DNA of 64,000 nt from Aromatoleum evansii. GTDB lineage: Bacteria > Pseudomonadota > Gammaproteobacteria > Burkholderiales > Rhodocyclaceae. Location of the stretch: contig NZ_WTVK01000003.1 of assembly GCF_012910805.1 (NCBI RefSeq), positions 62,001 through 126,000 of the forward strand. Direction: 5' to 3'. The notes beneath the pieces were generated by a model. It did not search any database and was not told where the DNA came from. It saw nothing but the letters and a program-made list of their open reading frames with translations. The position numbers and the translations under genes are program-made. Shown here one piece after another: positions 15,979 through 24,947 of the stretch; the first letter of the stretch is position 1; the number at the start of each line of letters is the position of its first letter.

Positions 15979-16743
15979 ATGGGACACGCGGCCCCCTTGT
16001 CGCTCCTTCATCCCCCGACCGACGCCTGCGAAGCGCCGGGAGGAGCGCACGTTGACGCGCTGGCACGGCGACTCGGCACGCTCGAACTGTTCTCGCAAGT
16101 CGGGCGGGCCGATCTTTGCCAGCTTGCGCAAGGTGCGCGCCCGCGCCGTCTGGATCCGGGTCAATCGCTGTGGTTCGCCGGGGAGCACGCGAACTGGTTC
16201 GCGCTTATCGAATCGGGCGTGGTCCAGATCCGCCGGATGACCCCGACCGGGGAAGGCATTCTGGTCGGCCTGTTCCGGCGCGGCGAGGCGGTCGGCCTGG
16301 CGGCCGCACTGGAGGGGGGCGCGTTTCCGGCCGACGCCATCGCGCTGGGTGAGCCGGCGGACGTGCTGTCGATCCGTGTGGAGGCACTGCGCCGCGCACT
16401 GGGCGACTCGATCGCCGTTTCGCGCGCGATAAACGGGGCGCTGCTGCGACACACCGTCGCGCTGCGCGCGAAGATCGACATCGTCAGCGCCGGATCGGTA
16501 CCGCGCCGCCTCGCTGCGTTGATGCATTATCTGATCGGGCGATTCGGCCGGCCCACCGCCACGGGCAGCATCATCGTCGACGTGCATCTCGGCCGCGAGG
16601 AGATCAGCCAGCTCGTGAGCGCCCGCGTCGAAACCGTGATCCGCATCCTGAGCCGCTGGCAGAAGGCCGGCTGGATCGCGTCGCGGCCCGGTCGAATCGA
16701 GATCATGCGCCCCGACATGCTGGAGCGGATCGTCGACTCCTGA
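15979..16743 (+). CDS. Crp/Fnr family transcriptional regulator
   Basis: The 254-residue protein has an N-terminal cyclic-nucleotide-binding-like beta-roll (LFSQVGRADLCQL, LWFAGEHANWFALIESGVVQI) and a C-terminal winged helix with the recognition region GREEISQLVSARVETVIRILSRW. The N-terminal FNR cysteine cluster is missing, so it is not an oxygen-sensing iron-sulfur FNR. The effector is unknown. The start at 15979 fits the promoter; an upstream in-frame ATG at 15931 is possible. The divergently placed ferredoxin gene ends just beyond its stop, convergently. Confidence 0.85.
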   Translation: MGHAAPLSLLHPPTDACEAPGGAHVDALARRLGTLELFSQVGRADLCQLAQGARPRRLDPGQSLWFAGEHANWFALIESGVVQIRRMTPTGEGILVGLFRRGEAVGLAAALEGGAFPADAIALGEPADVLSIRVEALRRALGDSIAVSRAINGALLRHTVALRAKIDIVSAGSVPRRLAALMHYLIGRFGRPTATGSIIVDVHLGREEISQLVSARVETVIRILSRWQKAGWIASRPGRIEIMRPDMLERIVDS

Positions 16744-16767
16744 CCAGTGCAAAGCCTGCAGCGGCCC

Positions 16768-17091
16768 TCAGCGTTCGAGCAGGCCGAGCTTGTCCTTCAC
16801 CTTGGCCCACACGCCCGCGTCCGCGGGCGCGGGCTTGACCTCGACGATCGGGATCCAGACCCTGGCGAGTTCTTCGTTGAGCGCGACGAAGTGGCGCTGA
16901 TCGACCGGCACGTCGTCCTCGGCATAGATCGCATCGACCGGGCACTCGGCGACGCACAGCGTGCAGTCGATGCATTCGCTCGGATCGATCACGAGGAAAT
17001 TCGGGCCTTCGCGAAACGCGTCGACGGGGCAGACATCGACGCAATCGGTGTGTTTGCACTTGATGCAGGCTTCGGTGACCACGTATGTCAT
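16768..17091 (-). CDS. fdxA: 7Fe ferredoxin (FdxA type)
   Basis: This 107-residue electron carrier has the cysteine pattern of 3Fe-4S/4Fe-4S ferredoxins: CIKCKHTDCVDVCPVDAF at the N-terminus and CIDCTLCVAECPVDAIY in the middle, followed by the usual C-terminal extension with HFVALNEELA. It starts with MTYVVTEACI as typical FdxA proteins do, so the start is secure. Such ferredoxins supply electrons in many anaerobic and aromatic-degradation reactions, but no specific partner is adjacent here. Confidence 0.93.
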   Translation of the reverse strand: MTYVVTEACIKCKHTDCVDVCPVDAFREGPNFLVIDPSECIDCTLCVAECPVDAIYAEDDVPVDQRHFVALNEELARVWIPIVEVKPAPADAGVWAKVKDKLGLLER

Positions 17092-17350
17092 GGCTTTTCT
17101 CTCTCGCGGGCAGTTCGTTTGGGGTGCGGGAGCAATGTAGGTCCACGCAGCGGCGACCTGAATGATAAAAATCATTCCCCCGCCCCGCACACCGACGGCG
17201 CGTCGAGTGCCGGAACTGACATCGGCGCGGTGCCGACACGCCGTCCCGCAGGGGCGATATAGTGCGTCGATCGACGCCGTCGGTACCATGTTCGGTCGAA
17301 CGCGGATGCCGCCGGTGTCCCGTGCCCTTCGTCCAACCGGGATATCCAGA

Positions 17351-17932
17351 ATGAACCACATGTCCGACTTCCGGCCGGTCGCGCCCGAACACGCCAGCCG
17401 ACTCATCAACCACGGCCCCACGGTACTGGTGACTTCGGCAGACGGGTCGCGGCGCAACATCATGGCCGCCGCCTGGTCGATGCCGGTCGAATTCACCCCG
17501 CCGCGCATCGCCATCGTCATCGACAAGCACACCTATACGCGCGAACTGATCGCGAAGACCGGCGCATTCGGTATCTGCATACCGGGTACCGCGCTCGTCG
17601 ATCTGACCTATGCGGTCGGTAACGCCAGCGGCCGCGATCTGGACAAGTTCGCGCGTTACGACATCGACGCCAAGACGGGGCCGGTACTGGGCATGCCGGT
17701 GATCGAGGCCGGCTGTTCGGCATGGCTAGAATGCCGCCTGATACCGGAACGGCACACCGAGGATGCCTACGACACGTGCTTTGCCGAGGTGGTCGCCGCC
17801 GCGGCCGACGCGCGCGTGTTCGCCAACGGCCACTGGACCTTCGACAGCGGCAACGCCGCCCTGCACACGATCCATCACCTGGGCGGCGGGAATTTCGTCA
17901 GTGCGGGCAACACGATCCGGGCGCGTACCTAG
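17351..17932 (+). CDS. Flavin reductase-like FMN-binding protein
   Basis: This 193-residue protein belongs to the flavin reductase/split-barrel flavoprotein family: VLVTSADGSRRNIMAAAWSM, PPRIAIVIDKHTYTRELI and GAFGICIPGTALVDL are characteristic of the FMN pocket. It would bind FMN and may reduce free flavin or act as an unknown oxidoreductase. An alternative start nine bases later (MSDFRP) is equally plausible. It is transcribed divergently from the ferredoxin gene, with 259 bases between them. Confidence 0.85.
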   Translation: MNHMSDFRPVAPEHASRLINHGPTVLVTSADGSRRNIMAAAWSMPVEFTPPRIAIVIDKHTYTRELIAKTGAFGICIPGTALVDLTYAVGNASGRDLDKFARYDIDAKTGPVLGMPVIEAGCSAWLECRLIPERHTEDAYDTCFAEVVAAAADARVFANGHWTFDSGNAALHTIHHLGGGNFVSAGNTIRART

Positions 17933-18017
17933 GTTTTCGGCGGCGCGGGCGGTCCGGCTAGCCCGGATTGCGCTTTCCGACGGAGGAGCAAGCCCCCCCG
18001 GCCCGTCCATCGCCCGA

Positions 18018-19358
18018 TTACATCGCCTGAGAGGATCTGTTCCGTTTGTCTGCGTACATTGCAGCGTCGGCGTGCTGCAGGATCCGCTCGACTTCCTGGC
18101 CGTGTTCGGGATAGACGGCGATGCCGATGCTTGCCTGCGTGCGCAGGACGCAGGTATCGAGGTCGATCGGGTGACTCACTGCTTCCCGGATCTTGTCCGC
18201 GACGGCGCGGGCATCCTCGGGCGTGTGTACGTCCTCGAGCAGTACGACGAATTCGTCGCCGCCGAGGCGGGCCACCGTGTCGGTCCCGCGCACGCATCGC
18301 TGAAGCCGGCGGGCGACCTCCTGCAGCAGCAGATCGCCGTTTGCGTGTCCCAGCGAGTCATTCACCTGTTTGAAGTCGTCGAGGTCGATGTACAGCACCG
18401 CCAGGCGGGACTGATTGCGCACGCATCGGGCGACGACCGACTTGATGCGGTCGTTGAAGAGGCGCCGGTTCGGCAGTCCGGTCAGCTCGTCATAGCGGGC
18501 CGCGCGCAGCAGGTCGGCCTTGAGCTGGGCCCGATCAATGGCGATCGCGACCTGCTCGGCGACGAAATGCAGCAGCTCCTTGTCCTTGTCCGAGTAATGG
18601 ATCCCCGGATCGCCTTTCAGCACCAGGGCGCCGATCGTGTCGTGCTGCGCGATCAGCGGCATGGCGAGCCAAGATCCGTCGTCGCTGGAGGACGCAGCAT
18701 CGCCCGACAGCGCGGCCAGCGCGGCGTCGCGCAGGTGCATCGGACGGCCGCCGCAGATGACCTGGGCGCAGAACTCGCACGCGACGGGTTCGTGCAGGGT
18801 CAGTGGGTTGCCGTGGCGGTCCCTCTGGTAGGAGAAGCTGAGCTTCCTCGTCTGTCTGTCGCAGGTCGCGAGGGCAAGGCCCGCCACCGGCACCAGGCTC
18901 GCGATGATGCGGTGGATCCCGCGCAGCAGGACGTCGAGGTCCGCGGCTTCGTGTGCCGCTTCCGAGATGGCGAACGTGGCGCGCTGAATGGCCTCGGCGT
19001 GCTTGAGTTCGGTGACGTCGCGTGCCACGCCGATGCGCAGCCGGTCCCTTTCGGACCAGCGTGCGGACCACATGAGGTGCACGTGACGGCCGTCCTTATG
19101 GACGTAGCGGTTCTCGAAACCGATCCGCGAACGTCCCGCGATGACCGAGCCGGCCTCTTCGGTGGTCCGCGAGCGGTCTTCGGGGACGAGAAACTCGAAC
19201 AGCTCCCGGCCGATCATTTCCTGCGGCGTGTAACCGAGCATACGCTCGCAGGCGGCGCTCACGTAGACGATGCGTCCGCCAGCGTCGACGAGAAAGACTG
19301 CGTCGAGCAGCAAATCGACAAAGCTGGGCAGGCGGTCGTCGTGCGCGGTCGTAAGCAT
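18018..19358 (-). CDS. PAS-GAF-GGDEF diguanylate cyclase
   Basis: This 446-residue cytoplasmic protein has an N-terminal PAS domain (LLLDAVFLVDAGGRIVYVSA), a GAF domain in the middle (LDVLLRGIHRIIASLVPVAG to VAEQVAIAIDRAQ) and a C-terminal GGDEF domain. The active site reads RLGGDEF, and an inhibitory I-site RGTD lies five residues before it, so product inhibition by cyclic di-GMP is expected. There is no EAL domain. The cysteines in the GAF domain (CEFCAQVICGG) could bind a metal or cofactor, which is speculative. It is monocistronic. Confidence 0.93.
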   Translation of the reverse strand: MLTTAHDDRLPSFVDLLLDAVFLVDAGGRIVYVSAACERMLGYTPQEMIGRELFEFLVPEDRSRTTEEAGSVIAGRSRIGFENRYVHKDGRHVHLMWSARWSERDRLRIGVARDVTELKHAEAIQRATFAISEAAHEAADLDVLLRGIHRIIASLVPVAGLALATCDRQTRKLSFSYQRDRHGNPLTLHEPVACEFCAQVICGGRPMHLRDAALAALSGDAASSSDDGSWLAMPLIAQHDTIGALVLKGDPGIHYSDKDKELLHFVAEQVAIAIDRAQLKADLLRAARYDELTGLPNRRLFNDRIKSVVARCVRNQSRLAVLYIDLDDFKQVNDSLGHANGDLLLQEVARRLQRCVRGTDTVARLGGDEFVVLLEDVHTPEDARAVADKIREAVSHPIDLDTCVLRTQASIGIAVYPEHGQEVERILQHADAAMYADKRNRSSQAM

Positions 19359-19421
19359 TTGAATAGATTACTAGGATTCCGGCGAGCCGTGACAGGTTAC
19401 CCGTCACGAATCGCCAACCGC

Positions 19422-20210
19422 TTACTTGCGCTTCTTGTCGCGCTCGCCCCGGACGGCGTTCTTGCCGCGTGTCGCGCTGTTGCGTACTGGATTGCGGCTG
19501 CTGTCGGCCTGGTCGAGCCACAGCAGGGCGTCGACGTAGGACATGAACTGTCTGAGGTATTCGGGAGAGATGTCGCGCATCTGCCCGAGCGCCTGCAGCA
19601 CGAGGAAATGCGAGTTGAGGGGGCCGGCGTTTTCGGGGGCCTGGGCGAAGGCGTCGGATAGCTGACGGTCGAGGCTGAGGCGGGACCAGGTGCTGCGGAA
19701 ATAGCTCAGGGACTTGAGTTCCGGCGGCGCGGTAAATGCAGCACTGCCGCCATGGCCACCGTGCCCTGCGTCGCCGCTTGCCCCCTCGGGCGTGTGCCGG
19801 CGGATGTGCGCGAGCAGTCCGGTCAGGGGCGAATGACCGCCCTGCCCCGCCAGCCGTGCGAGCAGGCGCTGCAGGCCGGCGAGGTCGCCGGCTTCGCGGC
19901 ATTGCCGCAAGGTGTCGGCGGATTCGGGGAAGCGCGTGATCCCGCGTTCAAGCGCATCGCCCGCCCGGAGTCCGGAGGCGTCGAGACGCTCGCGGTAGTC
20001 GGACAGGGCTTTCGCCAGCCGGCGTTCCAGAACACCTCGGGCCGCGTCGCTGCAGGCTGCGGCACGGCGCGCCAGGGTCTCGATGAAGCGGAAACCCACC
20101 GGATCAAAGCGCTCGGCGTTCTGCGCCCGCAGGGCTTCGATCAGCGCGCCGGTATCGGCGCCGGGTCGCTGACCGACCGCCGGAGCCCCGCTCGAGCCCG
20201 CGTCAGCCAT
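19422..20210 (-). CDS. DUF2894 family protein, last gene of the motor-like cassette
   Basis: The 262-residue protein is of the DUF2894 type, with helical N-terminal half (RFIETLARRAAACSDAARG), a conserved LKSLSYFRSTWSRLSLDRQL segment and a basic C-terminal tail (RGERDKKRK). It is cytoplasmic, without signal or membrane segment. It overlaps the OmpA/MotB-like gene by 8 bases. The family is known from betaproteobacterial clusters with DUF3348 and DUF802 proteins and has no assigned function. Confidence 0.8.
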   Translation of the reverse strand: MADAGSSGAPAVGQRPGADTGALIEALRAQNAERFDPVGFRFIETLARRAAACSDAARGVLERRLAKALSDYRERLDASGLRAGDALERGITRFPESADTLRQCREAGDLAGLQRLLARLAGQGGHSPLTGLLAHIRRHTPEGASGDAGHGGHGGSAAFTAPPELKSLSYFRSTWSRLSLDRQLSDAFAQAPENAGPLNSHFLVLQALGQMRDISPEYLRQFMSYVDALLWLDQADSSRNPVRNSATRGKNAVRGERDKKRK

Positions 20211-20847
20211 TGCCCCCGGCACCCGCCTTGCCCGTCTTCGGAACCGGCGCCATCTCGACGCGCCGGTTGCGCGAGCGTCCTTCCGCGTCGGCATTGGACG
20301 CGACCGGCTGTTCCTGGCCGAAGGCGGCGGCGAACACCGACGAGGACGGGATGCCTTCGTCGATCAGTGCGCGCGTCACCGTCAGTGCCCGCTGCGCGGA
20401 CAGTTCGAGGTTATCGGCGAATTGCCGGTTGGTGTCGCGCACCGGCCGGTCGTCCGTGAAGCCGCTCACCATCAGCATTTCGTCGTTGACCGACAGGAAG
20501 GCGGCCAGCGGCGGCGCGAGGCTCTTCAGCAGCTGGCGGCCTTCCGGCTGTAGTTCGTCCGAGTTGAGCGCGAACAGCACGCTGCCGCTGATGCCGATGC
20601 GGCCGTTGTTAAGCGTGACGCGCCCCGCGGCAAGCGGCACGGCGAGGGCCTTCTCCAGAGCCTCGCGGCGCTGTTCCTCGATGCGGCGCTTCTGCACTTC
20701 CGCTTCCAGGCTGGTCACCAGGTCCAGCTGTACGCCGAGAACCCCGACGAGGATCAGCACGAAGGCTCCCAGCAGGCCCGACATCAGGTCGCCGAAAACC
20801 GCCCAGACCGGGGTGGAATGCTCGATGGCGCCGTCGAACTCGTCCAT
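20203..20847 (-). CDS. MotB/OmpA-like peptidoglycan-binding stator subunit
   Basis: This 214-residue protein has one N-terminal transmembrane helix (residues 16-40: FGDLMSGLLGAFVLILVGVL) with Asp20 at its start, positioned like the proton-carrying Asp of MotB and ZorB. A coiled linker leads to an OmpA-like domain (ISGSVLFALNSDELQPEG, SGFTDDRPV, ELSAQRALTVTRAL and SRNRRVEM). It should anchor to peptidoglycan and pair with the MotA-like protein encoded 2 bases upstream. Confidence 0.88.
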   Translation of the reverse strand: MDEFDGAIEHSTPVWAVFGDLMSGLLGAFVLILVGVLGVQLDLVTSLEAEVQKRRIEEQRREALEKALAVPLAAGRVTLNNGRIGISGSVLFALNSDELQPEGRQLLKSLAPPLAAFLSVNDEMLMVSGFTDDRPVRDTNRQFADNLELSAQRALTVTRALIDEGIPSSSVFAAAFGQEQPVASNADAEGRSRNRRVEMAPVPKTGKAGAGGNG

Positions 20848-20849
20848 CG

Positions 20850-23060
20850 TCACACCTCGCCGGCGAGCGACGCCTGCCTGCCGGGCAGCTGCTGCAGGTC
20901 TTCGACGATCTGCCTTTGTGACATGATCGACAGGTCGATGATCTCGCGCGCCTGCGCAACGTAGTAGGCGAGCTGCTCGTCGCTGCGCGTCAGGGACTTG
21001 TCGAGCGCCCCTTCGATGCGTGCGAGCGTCGTCATCATCTTGTCGTTGGACTCGCTGAAGAGCTGCACCGCGAGAGCGAAGGCCTCGCTCAGGCTGGCCA
21101 CCTCGGCGGCACCGCCGGTGATCTCGCCTGCGACGCCGGCGATGCGCGCCGACTCCGCCTCGATGCTGGCGGAGAAGCGCGTTCCGGCACGCTCGAGCAG
21201 TTCCGTCGCGGAAGCCACCAGCGCGTCGATCGCCGAGCGTTGCTCGGTCGATGCGTGATTGATCGCGGAAAGCAGAGTCCCCAGCGTCTCCATGATGCGG
21301 CTGCGCTCCTCGAGCAGGCCGTTGTCGCGCGCGATGCTCGCGGAGAGTTCCTGTCGCAGCTGGCCGATGACTTCCGCCGCGGCGCGGGGTGCTTCGGCAG
21401 CCGTATGCATGAGGCGGGCGACCTCGTCGATGGTGTCGCGGGCCTGCGTCTGCGCCGAGGTGGCGATTGCGTGCGCCGTTTCGCCCAGGGTCCTGCAGAT
21501 ATGCTCCTGCCGCGCGAGGGTCTGCGCGCCGGCCTCGTGCCATTCCTGCTGCAGCGATGCCGCCATCGTCTCCAGCGTCCGGGTATGCGCGGCGAGGCGC
21601 GCCTCGTCCGTCGCGGCCTGCTGCGCGTGCTGTGCGGCCGTGGTCTCGCCGATCGCAGCGAGCAAGGTCGCCGAGCGTTGTTCGAATGTCTCGGCGAAGG
21701 CTTCGAGCGACTTGTGGAGTTCGGCGGTAAGGCGTTCGCCCGCGCGCTCATGGCTGGCGAGCGCGGTGGTCCACCTATCGGCCACGGTGGCGACCGTCCC
21801 GCCGAAACGCTCCGCCACGCCGTCGAGCTGCCGTTCGACCGTATCTGCCAGCCGCGTGTGCAGCGTGCTCGTCTCCTGCGCCAGCGCCGTCGTCGTTGCG
21901 GCGAGATCGGCGCGCAGGCCGACATGAGTCTCTTCGACCGAACTCAGGAGCACACCCGAGCGCTGCTCGAAGGTCTCCGCGAAGGCGCCCAGCGTATCCC
22001 GCATCTGCCGGTTCAGGTTCTCGCTGGCGCGCTCGTGACTCGCGAGCGCCGCGTTCCAGGTTTCCGCGACCCGGGTGACGCTGCCGTCGAAACGCGCCGA
22101 GATTCCGTCGAGCTGTGTCTGCACCGTGTCGGCCACGCGCGCCTGGAGCGCGCTCGTCTCGCGCGCGATGCCCGCCATCGTCTCGGCCACCACGGGCCGG
22201 ATCGTTTCGCCGGCGAGCCGGGCGCTTTCGGTCAGGCTGACCCTGAGCGACTTGTCCACCGACGCGGCCAGTTCCGAGTACATCACCCGCGCGTCGCGGT
22301 GGAAGCCTTCCTGCCGGGACACGAGGCCCTCATTCAGCTCCCTTCCCTGCCGCTCCATCTGCTCCATCATCGCCTGCAGCTTGTCGACCAGTTCGGGCAG
22401 TACCCGCGCCTGCGATTGCAGCGCCTTGAAGGTTTCCTCGCGTTGATGAGCATGCGAGAAGCCGCGTAGCGAGGTGCCGATGCGGGTATCGAGCACTTGC
22501 GCCACCTGCAGCCGCTCGCGCCGGCACACGGCCGAAATCAGGCCCAGCATGGCGGACGCCGCGACACCCGCCACCGAGGTGCCGAATGCAACCCCCAGGC
22601 CACGCACCGGCGCCGCGAGCGAAGCACGGATCGCCTCGAGGTTGGTCGTGCTTTCCAGCGCGATGACCGCGCCGTTCAGCGTCACGACCATGCCGAGGAA
22701 GGTGCCGAGCATACCCAGCAGCACCAGCAGGCCGACGAGGAAGGGGGTCATGGCCGGACCGGGCAGCGCAGCGCGCTCGCCCTCGATACGCAGGCGCACC
22801 GGATTCTGCACGGACGGCGGCAACTGGCGCAGCCATTCGCCCGGATGCGACAGATCCGCGGGAATTCCGTCCAGCGCCCGCGCCAGCGCAGCCGTGGTGC
22901 GGTGGAAGCGCAGCAGTTCCACGGCGCCGGTCACATACACCGCCCCGATGATCGCCGTCATCGCCAGCGCCAGCACGCTGGACCCCACGTAACCGGCGCC
23001 GACCCAGAACACGGCAAACAGCCCCACGAGGAAGGTCGCCACACAGATTGTTCGATTCAT
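20850..23060 (-). CDS. MotA/ExbB-like membrane protein with long coiled-coil tail (DUF802)
   Basis: The 736-residue protein has four hydrophobic segments in the first 180 residues (about 6-24, 28-48, 104-134, 155-178), with ExbB/MotA-like GLLVLLGMLGTFLGMVVTLN and VAFGTSVAGVAASAMLGL. The remaining 550 residues are predicted to form a long helical, coiled-coil cytoplasmic tail with two 95-residue-period repeats (301-379 and 396-474). DUF802 proteins carry this tail. The start codon overlaps the DUF3348 stop by ATGA. Architecture resembles ZorA of Zorya systems, but no Zorya effector genes are adjacent. Function unknown. Confidence 0.85.
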   Translation of the reverse strand: MNRTICVATFLVGLFAVFWVGAGYVGSSVLALAMTAIIGAVYVTGAVELLRFHRTTAALARALDGIPADLSHPGEWLRQLPPSVQNPVRLRIEGERAALPGPAMTPFLVGLLVLLGMLGTFLGMVVTLNGAVIALESTTNLEAIRASLAAPVRGLGVAFGTSVAGVAASAMLGLISAVCRRERLQVAQVLDTRIGTSLRGFSHAHQREETFKALQSQARVLPELVDKLQAMMEQMERQGRELNEGLVSRQEGFHRDARVMYSELAASVDKSLRVSLTESARLAGETIRPVVAETMAGIARETSALQARVADTVQTQLDGISARFDGSVTRVAETWNAALASHERASENLNRQMRDTLGAFAETFEQRSGVLLSSVEETHVGLRADLAATTTALAQETSTLHTRLADTVERQLDGVAERFGGTVATVADRWTTALASHERAGERLTAELHKSLEAFAETFEQRSATLLAAIGETTAAQHAQQAATDEARLAAHTRTLETMAASLQQEWHEAGAQTLARQEHICRTLGETAHAIATSAQTQARDTIDEVARLMHTAAEAPRAAAEVIGQLRQELSASIARDNGLLEERSRIMETLGTLLSAINHASTEQRSAIDALVASATELLERAGTRFSASIEAESARIAGVAGEITGGAAEVASLSEAFALAVQLFSESNDKMMTTLARIEGALDKSLTRSDEQLAYYVAQAREIIDLSIMSQRQIVEDLQQLPGRQASLAGEV
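21639..22160 (-). repeat. Two internal repeats in the coiled-coil tail of the DUF802 protein
   Basis: Codons 301-379 (22160-21924) and 396-474 (21875-21639) encode closely similar segments; both contain ALASHERA and AFAETFEQRS, with a 95-residue period. Each is rich in Ala, Glu, Arg and Thr and fits a coiled coil. The duplication sets the tail length and could vary between strains. Confidence 0.8.
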
Positions 23061-23830
23061 TGCTTTCCCGTCATCTCATTTGCCGCCGCTTCGTCGAGGG
23101 CTGCAATCAGCCCTGCGATCGGCTGCAGCCGAAGATCGACCTCCGCAAGCAGCACGGACTGCATCTCCCGGCAGAATTCCGCCAACCACCCGCCCGGCAG
23201 TATCCACCGGGTCGAATCATCCGCCGTCCGGGTTTCTGCGAGCGTCGCGCGATGCGCCTCGTAGCGCTGCTCGAAGCGCCTGCCGAGGAGTACCGGCACG
23301 GTCGCCAGCAGCTCGCGTTCGCGCGCGGCCAGCGCCTGGTCCATCACCGCATCGAGCGCGGCGAGCCGACCCGGGGCGCCCGACCGCCCCTGCAACGCCG
23401 TGCGAGCCATTGCCCGCAAGGGACCGATGCGCACCGCCATGTCGCGCTGGTGGGCGAGATAGTAGCGATGGTAGGGCGCGAAATCGGCAGCCTTCTCCGG
23501 CGGCACACTCGGGCCGGGCGTCGGCAGTTCGATCCGCACCGGTCCCGACCTGAACACGCCATCGATCGTGATCGACTCCGCCAGAGCGTCGCGCACGCGC
23601 GCCATCGCCTGCTGCAGCGCCGCTGCCTCGTGCGACGTCGCGACGTCGGCAGGCGCGGCATCGGCATTCAGCGCGGAATACAGCGTCAGCGCGTCGGCGA
23701 AGCCCAGCCATTGGCCGAGCCGGTCGGCGAAGGACTGCCTGGATGCGGGCACATCAGCGGCCGTCAGCCCACCGAGAGCGCGAACCAGCCCGGAACCGTT
23801 GATATGCGTACGCGACAAGCCTTGCGCCAT
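23057..23830 (-). CDS. DUF3348 family protein, first gene of the motor-like cassette
   Basis: The 257-residue protein (MAQGLSRTHINGSGLVRALG...) matches the DUF3348 layout: a helical N-terminal part with RQSFADRLGQWLGFADALTL, a middle section with PYHRYYLAHQRDM, and a C-terminal helix bundle. It has no signal or transmembrane segment. Its stop codon overlaps the start of the DUF802 gene, so the four-gene cassette is translationally coupled in the order DUF3348, DUF802, OmpA-like, DUF2894. No function has been assigned to the family. Confidence 0.8.
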   Translation of the reverse strand: MAQGLSRTHINGSGLVRALGGLTAADVPASRQSFADRLGQWLGFADALTLYSALNADAAPADVATSHEAAALQQAMARVRDALAESITIDGVFRSGPVRIELPTPGPSVPPEKAADFAPYHRYYLAHQRDMAVRIGPLRAMARTALQGRSGAPGRLAALDAVMDQALAARERELLATVPVLLGRRFEQRYEAHRATLAETRTADDSTRWILPGGWLAEFCREMQSVLLAEVDLRLQPIAGLIAALDEAAANEMTGKQ

Positions 23831-24189
23831 CCGAAAAAGCGGCACCCGAAGGGCGGAAAAGTGGGCAAGGCTACTACAAAGCGGCGGTCAGGTCAGCGTT
23901 GCCCGACGGGTTCCCGACATGCCCGCGTGGGTTCAGCGGCTTCGCCTGCGGCGACGAAGTCGCAGGCGCCCCCGGTCAGCAGGGCCGGACGGCACAACAG
24001 TCATTCCGTCGGGCCGCTGTCCGCACCACCACGAACATGCGATGGCCGGAGGCTTGGGGTCACTTCCAGACCTGACGTCCGATTCCACCAGACCCTTTGC
24101 GTAAAATCCGTGCTCATAGGGCCGTGGCAGGGGGTGCGGAGAGGCTGAACCTAGGTGTCTATCGGACTTGAAGAATCGAAGCGAAAATT
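23831..24189. other. Non-coding stretch between the motor-like cassette and the pseudogene zone
   Basis: About 360 bases without a credible gene. Short open frames in both directions lack ribosome-binding sites and protein-like composition. The left end must hold the promoter of the minus-strand DUF3348 cassette; no clear -10/-35 pair was seen. Confidence 0.6.
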
Positions 24190-24555
24190 CGGCTGGGCGA
24201 GGACCCTTACCGCGGCTACGGTCCACCGCCGCACAATCTCGTCCTCGAATCTCTGATGGACGTCGCCGCGCGCGAGCTCGCCCTGGCCCCGGCCGAACTT
24301 CGCCGCCGCAATTACATCCGCCCGGAGCAGTTCCCCTACACCGTGCCGAGCGGCAACGAGTACGACATCGGCAATTACGCCGCGGTCCTCGACCGCGTGC
24401 TCGAACTCGCGGAATACCGGGCGCTGAGAGCCTCTCAGGCGCAGTCCCGCGCAGAAGGACGGCTGGTCGGCATCGGCGTCGTCGGCACGGTAGAACCGGG
24501 CGTCTTCGACTGGAACGCCTACGCTACCGTCGGCGTGCCCGAAGGGGTGAAGGCA
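24190..24555 (+). pseudogene. Fragment of a molybdenum hydroxylase large subunit (CoxL/xanthine dehydrogenase family)
   Basis: The frame reads EDPYRGYGPPPHNLVLESLM, then ELALAPAELRRRNYIRPEQF, PYTVPSGNEYDIGNYAAVLD and VEPGVFDWNAYATVGVPEGV, which is the middle part of a molybdopterin-binding large subunit. There is no start, and the N-terminal 300 or so and C-terminal 350 or so residues of such proteins are missing. It runs directly into a CoA-transferase remnant in another frame. It is not the same as the intact large subunit at 47,333. A deletion remnant is the simplest explanation. Confidence 0.75.
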
Positions 24556-24749
24556 ACATCCGTGAGCCGGCGCTGTCGAAGCTGGGCCTGGACCATGAGC
24601 AGGTCAGGAAGCACAAGCCGGACATCATCTCGATCCGCGTGACAGCCTTCGGCGCAGACAGCCCCTACGCCGGCCGCCCCGGCATCGACTCCCTCGCTCA
24701 GGGGTACACCGGCGTGCTCACGCTCAACGCGCCGACGTCGCCGACATGA
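24555..24749 (+). pseudogene. Fragment of a CaiB/BaiF (family III) CoA-transferase
   Basis: About 64 codons read LSKLGLDHEQVRKHKPDIIS and FGADSPYAGRPGIDSLAQGY, the conserved region around residues 100-160 of family III CoA-transferases. It ends at a stop after LTLNAPTSPT and lacks both the N-terminal domain and the catalytic aspartate region. It abuts the molybdenum hydroxylase remnant without spacer. An intact family member begins 200 bases downstream, but the two differ in sequence, so this is not a simple duplication of it. Confidence 0.75.
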
Positions 24750-24947
24750 GCCGCCGCCGCGACGAACGCCGGGCGCGCAAAACGGCCTGAGCGGTCAGCG
24801 CGGAGCGGAACCGGGTCGCTCGACGCGACCCGGCTCGTCATGGCGCCGTCGTCCTCGTATGGTTTTCCCACCACGCCACGGCAGGAATGCGGTTACCCTG
24901 CGCATTCCGCCGAGCGCCTTCGGCCCACCCACGAGGAACACTTCGCA

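Noticed and set aside
19422-23830. Complete Zorya defence system
   Set aside because: Only a ZorA/ZorB-like pair is present. No helicase, nuclease or other Zorya effector gene lies on either side.
24168-24749. Single 193-codon open frame treated as one gene
   Set aside because: Only the last 65 codons resemble a protein (CoA-transferase). The earlier part is out of frame with the molybdenum hydroxylase remnant, so it is a chimera of fragments, not a gene.
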